DNA of 20,211 bases, taken from assembly GCA_002684315.1 (NCBI GenBank), contig NYVB01000185.1, forward strand, positions 1 through 20,211, read 5' to 3'. Every line of letters begins with the position of its first letter. Position 1 is the stretch's first letter. This stretch comes from Planctomycetaceae bacterium. GTDB lineage: Bacteria > Planctomycetota > Phycisphaerae > Phycisphaerales > SM1A02. Position numbers and translations under genes: made by a program. A model generated the notes under the pieces. That model was not told the DNA's origin. It was given only the letters and a program-made list of their open reading frames with translations, and searched no databases. Positions 14,338-20,211 of this stretch are shown one piece after another.

Positions 14338-14829
14338 TCAGCTCCCCTTGAGATCCTTGACGGCTTGGAGCACTTCCTCCGCATGCCCGGGGACCTTCAC
14401 CTTGTCCCACCTGCGGGCGATCTTGCCCTTGTCATCAATGAGATAGGTGGTGCGCGCGACGCCCATGTACTTCCGTCCGTACATGGATTTCTCCTGCCAG
14501 ACACCGTATTTCATGCAGACTTTGGGATTGCCATCCGCATCCTTCGGGTCGGAAAGAAGTGTGAAGTTCAGATCGTGCTTGGTCACGAACTTTGCGTGAC
14601 TGGCCTCACTGTCGGGACTCACTCCGAGAACGACTGCCTTGGATCGTTTGAACTTCGCCTGGTCGTCACGAAACTGACATGCCTGAGCGGTGCATCCTGA
14701 AGTGTCGTCCTTAGGGTAGAAATAAAGAACGACGGGCTTCCCAAGATAGTCCTTGAGAGCGTGCTTCTCTTCGTTCTGGTCCTTGAGCGTGAGAGCGGGA
14801 GCCTTGCGTCCAACATCGACGAGTGACAT
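14338..14829 (-). CDS. bcp: Thioredoxin-dependent thiol peroxidase (Bcp/PrxQ-type peroxiredoxin)
   Basis: 163 residues. It reduces hydrogen peroxide and organic hydroperoxides using thioredoxin. VVLYFYPKDDTSGCTAQAC holds the peroxidatic Cys46 and the resolving Cys51, the close pair typical of PrxQ/Bcp. VLGVSPDSEASHAKF and FTLLSDPKDADG are the other usual segments, and RTTYLIDDKGKI matches the C-terminal strands with the conserved Arg. GGAGG lies 7 nt before the ATG. It follows oppD by about 45 nt on the same strand and may be read from the opp transcript; a functional link is not implied. Confidence 0.95.
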   Translation of the reverse strand: MSLVDVGRKAPALTLKDQNEEKHALKDYLGKPVVLYFYPKDDTSGCTAQACQFRDDQAKFKRSKAVVLGVSPDSEASHAKFVTKHDLNFTLLSDPKDADGNPKVCMKYGVWQEKSMYGRKYMGVARTTYLIDDKGKIARRWDKVKVPGHAEEVLQAVKDLKGS

Positions 14830-14874
14830 GGGTGTTCCTCCGAAGATGAACCTGAAAGATGGTTTGGGATGGAA

Positions 14875-15974
<1,100 letters not shown>

Positions 15975-15975
<1 letters not shown>

Positions 15976-17861
15976 CAGTGTGCCGCCTTACGCATCTTGG
16001 GATCGATCGCATCTCGGAAGTTCTCACCGAGCACGTTGTAGGCCAGTACGGTCAGGAAGATCGCGAGTCCGGGGAAGACCGCCATCCACCACAGGAAGAC
16101 ACCGGTCTCACCCGTGGTCAGTGACAACAACTTGCCCCATGATGGCTGACCGTAGGGCCCGAGGCCGAGATAGCTCAAGGTCGCTTCGGCAATGATTGCC
16201 GCGGCAACACCGAAAGAGGCTTGAACGAGGACAGGTGTGACTCCGTTGGGAAGCATGTGCCGGAACAGCACGGAGTGCAGAGGCAGCCCCACGGCGCGGC
16301 AGCTTTGAACGAAATCCTGATTTCTAAGCTTGAGAAATTCAGCACGGATGAATCGAGCTGAACCGGTCCAGGTCACGCAGCCGATGATCGTCATCATCAC
16401 ATAGGTGTTTCGAGGCAGAGCCGAAGCAGCCACGATCAACAGGAAGAGGACGGGGACGGCCATGAAGATCTCGACCACTCGCGAAAGCACCAGATCGACC
16501 CAGCCGCCGAAGTAACCCATGAGAGCTCCGATGACGATCCCGATCAGAACGGAGAGACCGGTCGACACAAGACCGATGGAGATCGAAAGTCGACAGGCCC
16601 AGAGCATCTGAGCGAGGACGTCGCGTCCGATGGGGTCGGTACCAAGAAAGAATGTCCGCTTGCCGTATTCGGTCTTGGAGATCTTTTCAGCGAGCTGAAC
16701 GAACTGGATTCTGTCGGCGATCTTCGACTGAAATTCCGAGAGACCGTCGGTGATCGCGATCTTGGCATTTCGTCCGGATGGTTCGAGAGATGAAAACAGA
16801 CCAGTGGTGGCGACCGCAGCTGCATTCGCACAAGCTTCATCACCCGCCTCGAGGCAGCGACGATATTCAGTCAACTGGGCTGCCGCCTCATTGAAGAGCG
16901 TCGTGTACCGGTCGGAAAACCCAAGTACGGGCATTCGATCGAGTTCTTCAGGACAGTTGCAGATCAGGGCATCCACGAGGACGTTCTTGGCTTCTCTGTC
17001 GAGAGGAAGACCTTCGACGCCTGATGCAAGATTGAAGACCACGGTTCGTGCGAGGAATCCGATGCCATCGGTGATCTGCTCGTCGGCCACGGCCCGAAAC
17101 GCGTCAGCAGTCGTTCTGGCTGGCGGCGTGGAGTAGTACTCACCCCTTGACTGGGTGGGAGACCAGGGAATCAAGGTGTAGGTGTTCTCCATCGTGCCCT
17201 CGATCTGACCACGAACGAAGCGCTCGGGCTGGAGGACCGGAGAACTCCAACGATCCGCACACACCCAGCCGGCGAAGAGGGCCACGGCAAAGGCGAAGAT
17301 GATTCGACCACTCATCGACTTGAAGGTGGGAAGCATTGCGAAGCATGCGGCGACACCCACAGCACTTCCCAGGCAGACCCACCAGATGAACGAGCCATCC
17401 CCTCCGGCACTCCCTGCCGCATCAGCAAGGATGAATTGGAGTAGCGCCACCAGCACGACTGTCAGGCCGCCGAGCAGAAGCGAGGCACTGATGATCCCCA
17501 GACGATGCTGCTTGGTCAGCTTGAGAGGAACGAAGAAGAAGATGGGCCCGAGGATTCCCCCCAGCACCAGAAGAAGATCGGTCGCGGTAAGTGATTCGAA
17601 GAGCGGCGAGAATGACTTCACAAGCTCGCCGTCAGCCGAACGCTCCACGCTCCAGAGCGGGAGTCCATTGGCGATCACGGGTGCGAACAGTGCGAAGAAG
17701 CCGACGATGGCGATCCAGATCAGGCCGATCTGAGCACCACGTCGAATCACCACACGATGCCAGGCATCCGCCCAGAACGGACGGGCTCGCTGGACACCGA
17801 CTCCACGCATCACATCGATGCCGGAGATCGTCTTTTCGGTCTTCTTTTCTTCTTGTGTCAT
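15975..17861 (-). CDS. oppC: OppC-like ABC permease with a ~340-residue insertion
   Basis: 628 residues from ATG 17861, about twice the usual OppC length of ~300. The frame is open 27 codons further, but that stretch lies across the oppB stop and looks non-coding. Residues ~43-62 are the first membrane segment ([20 protein letters not shown]). OppC normally goes on to a short loop and GTDxxGRDVL; here that motif ([13 protein letters not shown]) appears only at residue ~404. The insertion (~65-403) has four further hydrophobic stretches (~95-112, ~121-146, ~157-178, ~186-202) and then a ~200-residue soluble part. The core permease follows: loop [20 protein letters not shown] (~521-540) and [14 protein letters not shown]. 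It follows oppB by 16 nt and overlaps oppD. Confidence 0.88.
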
Positions 17862-17877
17862 CTCTGGTGGACTCGGT

Positions 17878-19599
17878 TCAATCGTAGCTGACCCGTGGAT
17901 CTGCCACGGCGTAAAGGATGTCGGCAAGCAGAAGCGCCACAAGGTTCACCACGGCGATCATGAAGACATTGGCGAGAATCACATCCTTGTCGAGATTGAA
18001 GATCGCCTGAATGATCAGAGAACCCATTCCGGGAATGGAGAAGATGCGTTCGATCACGACTGACCCGGCAAGCATGGCGGGAAAGACGAGCACGAAGATC
18101 GTGATGATTGGAAGCAGACTGTTTCGGAAGACGTGGTACCACTTGACTTCGCTGTCGGAGACACCCTTGGCACGAGCGGTGCGAACGAAATCCATGGTGT
18201 AGTTGTCAAGCATCGCAGCACGTGTCTGCTTGGCCAGAACCGCGAAGCCGCCATAGACGAGACACATCACGGGAAGGACGAGATGCCAGAGCAGATCAAG
18301 CAGATAGCCGGCGTGGAATTCACCGCCACGCCAGTTCGGCATGTAGAGCATGTCGTCGGATCCGTTTGAATGAAGGCCGGAAGCCGGGAACCAGCCCAGG
18401 TACTCGTTGTCAGCCAGGAAACCGATGGCAAGGACTCCTGCCCAGACGACGGGAATGGACCAGAACATCACGAAGATCGTTCCGGACACCTTGTCGAAGA
18501 GCTTGTTCTGCTGCGCCGCGGCCTGCATGCCGAAAGGCACCGCGATGAAGTAGATGAAGGGAATCGCGACGACATTGAGAAGAAGCGTCACCGGGAGTGC
18601 TTCTGCGATCAGATCGATCACCGGCCGCCCGATGGTGAAGCTCTTGCCGAAATTCGGCCAGTCCAGATTGATGAAATTCCCAAACCCGACGCCTGAGATG
18701 GGGTAAGGCTTCGCCTGAAAGGCGGATTTGACACGCGACAAGGCGGCCAGAGCCTGGGCCTGTTTCTGAGTGGTGTCCTGATAGGCCTGCACGATCGAAG
18801 GCCATGCCTTGAGACTCTTGTCAGGAACTCGTTCGGCCAGCACGTCGTAATCAACATCGTTTCCATCTCGAATCACATCGGAGAAAGAGGATGAGGCGGT
18901 CGTCGCAGCCATTCTCACGGCAACATCGGGATCGACTCCCTCGGCTTCAAGCCTGTCGATCTCCTCATTGATCGCTTTTTCAGAATCTTCGGAGACGTAT
19001 TCGTTGATCTTGCTGTCAAGCGCCCTCATGGCGAGGAGATACTGAGCACGTGCCCGCAGGTACGCCTTGTTCGCATCCTTGTACTCGGGAATCATCTCAG
19101 GGGCTTCCCCCACGGAATACCCCTCGGCACGTCGCTCCTCGGCCTGCGCTTCAGCCATCTGAACCTGTGCGATGCGAATCTCGTTCGCATCATTGGCGAC
19201 GACGGTGTTGTCGGCCATCGCCTTCTCGAGCATTCCTTCGGGAACGACCAGGTCACTTCCGAACCATTGCGCGTCGATTGGAAGATCCTTCACCGAGCGC
19301 GGTGGCTCTTCGAGATCTCCTGCGTAGTTGCGCATCGCTCTATCGCCGAACTTGAGCGGCGAAATGCGGCCGAGCCAGCGGAAATACTGCACGACGGCAT
19401 GATCGTCCAGACCGTATCGATCTTCGATGTAGAGAAGCTGCAGACTGGCCTTGCTGTCAGCATCCACATTGCCTCCGGCGGCACGCAGAGAAGCACCGAT
19501 ACCCCCGGGCGCCATTGCGAGAAGCATGAACACCATGAAGGTAATCCCGAACAATGTCGGGATCATCAAAAGCAAGCGTCGTCCGATGTAGCCAAGCAT
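17878..19599 (-). CDS. oppB: OppB-like ABC permease with a ~230-residue insertion
   Basis: 573 residues; OppB/DppB permeases are about 310-340. The N-terminus GYIGRRLLLMIPTLFGIT (3-20) and LAMAPG are standard, as is RYGLDDHAVVQYFRWLG (61-77). The family then goes almost directly to GxSxxxGRPVxxLI; here that point (NFGKSFTIGRPVIDLIAEAL) is reached at residue ~316. The extra ~80-312 is charged, rich in Ala, Glu and Gln, and probably helical or coiled-coil (for example residues 137-160 and 172-220). The first membrane segment precedes it, so it should lie outside the membrane. The core continues with FGMQAA, FWSIPVVWAGV and WFPASG, and the loop RAKGVSDSEVKWYHVFRNSL that docks on the ATPase. It starts 41 nt after the solute-binding protein gene and is followed by oppC. 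Confidence 0.88.
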   Translation of the reverse strand: MLGYIGRRLLLMIPTLFGITFMVFMLLAMAPGGIGASLRAAGGNVDADSKASLQLLYIEDRYGLDDHAVVQYFRWLGRISPLKFGDRAMRNYAGDLEEPPRSVKDLPIDAQWFGSDLVVPEGMLEKAMADNTVVANDANEIRIAQVQMAEAQAEERRAEGYSVGEAPEMIPEYKDANKAYLRARAQYLLAMRALDSKINEYVSEDSEKAINEEIDRLEAEGVDPDVAVRMAATTASSSFSDVIRDGNDVDYDVLAERVPDKSLKAWPSIVQAYQDTTQKQAQALAALSRVKSAFQAKPYPISGVGFGNFINLDWPNFGKSFTIGRPVIDLIAEALPVTLLLNVVAIPFIYFIAVPFGMQAAAQQNKLFDKVSGTIFVMFWSIPVVWAGVLAIGFLADNEYLGWFPASGLHSNGSDDMLYMPNWRGGEFHAGYLLDLLWHLVLPVMCLVYGGFAVLAKQTRAAMLDNYTMDFVRTARAKGVSDSEVKWYHVFRNSLLPIITIFVLVFPAMLAGSVVIERIFSIPGMGSLIIQAIFNLDKDVILANVFMIAVVNLVALLLADILYAVADPRVSYD

Positions 19600-19640
19600 G
19601 AGTAGTTGGGCGTTTTCCGTGAGCCGAGGCTAGAGCGCCA

Positions 19641-20211
19641 TCAGCTGGTGGGAGCAGCGTCGCTTCCTCCGATTCGGAAGAATTCGGCGGGCTCCAGACC
19701 CACGGGGTACGTCTCGACATTGCCGATCTCACGATTGATGAATCTGATCCATGGAGCCACTCGCACGAAGGTGTAGGGCTGTTCATCGTGAAGAATGTCG
19801 TGAAAGTCATGCCAGATGAGCATGCGGGATTCCGCATCCATCGTCTTTCGGCCTTCGTCGATCAGATCACTTGCGGCCTGGTTGTCCCACTGGATGAAGT
19901 TGTCACCCTGGTTCTGAATCGAATCTCGGTGCCAGATCTGTCGAGGATCGCTCTCAGGACCGGAGGCGCTCCATCCCATGATCATGGCGTCGAAATCTCG
20001 TCCCTTGAGCATGTCCGAATAGAAGGACCAGTCGACCACACGAGGCTCGCAGATGATTCCGACTTCTTCGCACTGACTCACCAGGTAACTGATGATTCGT
20101 TCGGTGGTTTCTCCACTCTGAGTGATCGTGAATTCGAACTTGAAGGGAGTTCCCTTCGAGAAATACTCGTCATCCATCTGATATTCGAGCACGCCATCCT
20201 TGTTGAGATCC
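19641..20211 (-). CDS. oppA: Extracellular solute-binding protein family 5 (OppA/DppA-type), C-terminal part
   Basis: The frame is open to the right window edge, so only the last ~190 residues are present. Over the edge the reading goes DLNKDGVLEY, which in this family is the segment of type D..GDGILD..G. It is followed by a mixed alpha-beta region and FDAMIMGWSASGPESDPRQIWH, then NNxA-type binding-pocket text (FIQWDNQAASDLIDEGRKTMD) and WHDFHDILHDEQPYTFVR, all typical SBP_bac_5 C-terminal features. It binds peptides or related solutes outside the membrane and delivers them to the adjacent OppB/OppC permease. The tail GGSDAAPTS looks flexible. Ligand type cannot be stated from this part. Gene order is oppA, oppB, oppC, oppD. 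Confidence 0.9.
   Translation of the reverse strand, partial: DLNKDGVLEYQMDDEYFSKGTPFKFEFTITQSGETTERIISYLVSQCEEVGIICEPRVVDWSFYSDMLKGRDFDAMIMGWSASGPESDPRQIWHRDSIQNQGDNFIQWDNQAASDLIDEGRKTMDAESRMLIWHDFHDILHDEQPYTFVRVAPWIRFINREIGNVETYPVGLEPAEFFRIGGSDAAPTS

Noticed and set aside
14316..14340. Small hairpin (AGTGA / TCACT with TTTT) just after the bcp stop as a terminator
   Set aside because: Only about 5 bp, AT-balanced and 7-nt loop; too weak to call, though with the -10 of dut directly after it, a boundary is possible.

Overview
The window reads as a chromosomal segment of a marine-type planctomycete, most likely class Phycisphaerae. Two secreted proteins at the left end finish in the same paired Ca-loop, dockerin-like tail (DLA..L..WG) with a flanking Cys, a tail style I associate with Phycisphaerales. 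Several starts lack a Shine-Dalgarno sequence and instead have a -10-like hexamer 6-8 nt before the ATG. The oligopeptide transporter has unusually enlarged permeases. GC content is moderate to high, and coding density is very high. I see no gene-free stretch above about 210 bp, and no rRNA, tRNA, IS element or CRISPR array.

Layout. (1) 1-2940, + strand: the 3' end of a secreted dockerin-tailed protein, a strong hairpin terminator, a sigma70-like promoter, and a secreted reprolysin/ADAM-like (M12B-type) metalloprotease with its own dockerin-like tail. A second strong hairpin follows, where the next operon converges. (2) 5253-2940, - strand: a translationally coupled three-gene operon (4-bp overlaps). 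It encodes two paralogous small membrane proteins (DUF4190-like FCCPxT segments) followed by an MlaF-type ABC ATPase. No MlaE permease or MlaD gene lies in the window. (3) 5317-6705, +: murD, divergent from region 2. (4) 7226-6750, -: a small lipoprotein. (5) 7372-12572, +: a run of housekeeping and accessory genes, ispF, a DedA-family protein, an archaeal-adenylate-kinase/deoxyribosyltransferase-like fusion, truA, a GT4 glycosyltransferase and a BshB1-like LmbE deacetylase. (6) 20211-12582, -: the 3' end of an OppA-type solute-binding protein, oppB, oppC and oppD, then bcp peroxiredoxin, dut and a DegT/DnrJ/EryC1 sugar aminotransferase, which converges on the deacetylase.

Functionally the region mixes cell-envelope work (murD, glycosyltransferase, sugar aminotransferase, MlaF-like ATPase, DedA), precursor and RNA housekeeping (ispF, truA, dut), redox (bcp, BshB1-like) and peptide uptake (opp), with extracellular proteolysis at the left end. 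Pairing the secreted protease with peptide uptake as one nutritional strategy is attractive, but it is inference; the two are 12 kb apart.

The most unusual items are: the kinase/deoxyribosyltransferase-like fusion with a degenerate P-loop; the matched giant insertions in both Opp permeases together with an OppD lacking the usual Cys-rich tail; the paired FCCPxT membrane proteins coupled to an MlaF-type ATPase; the two adjacent palindromes between the lipoprotein and ispF; and the recurrent leaderless-style starts.
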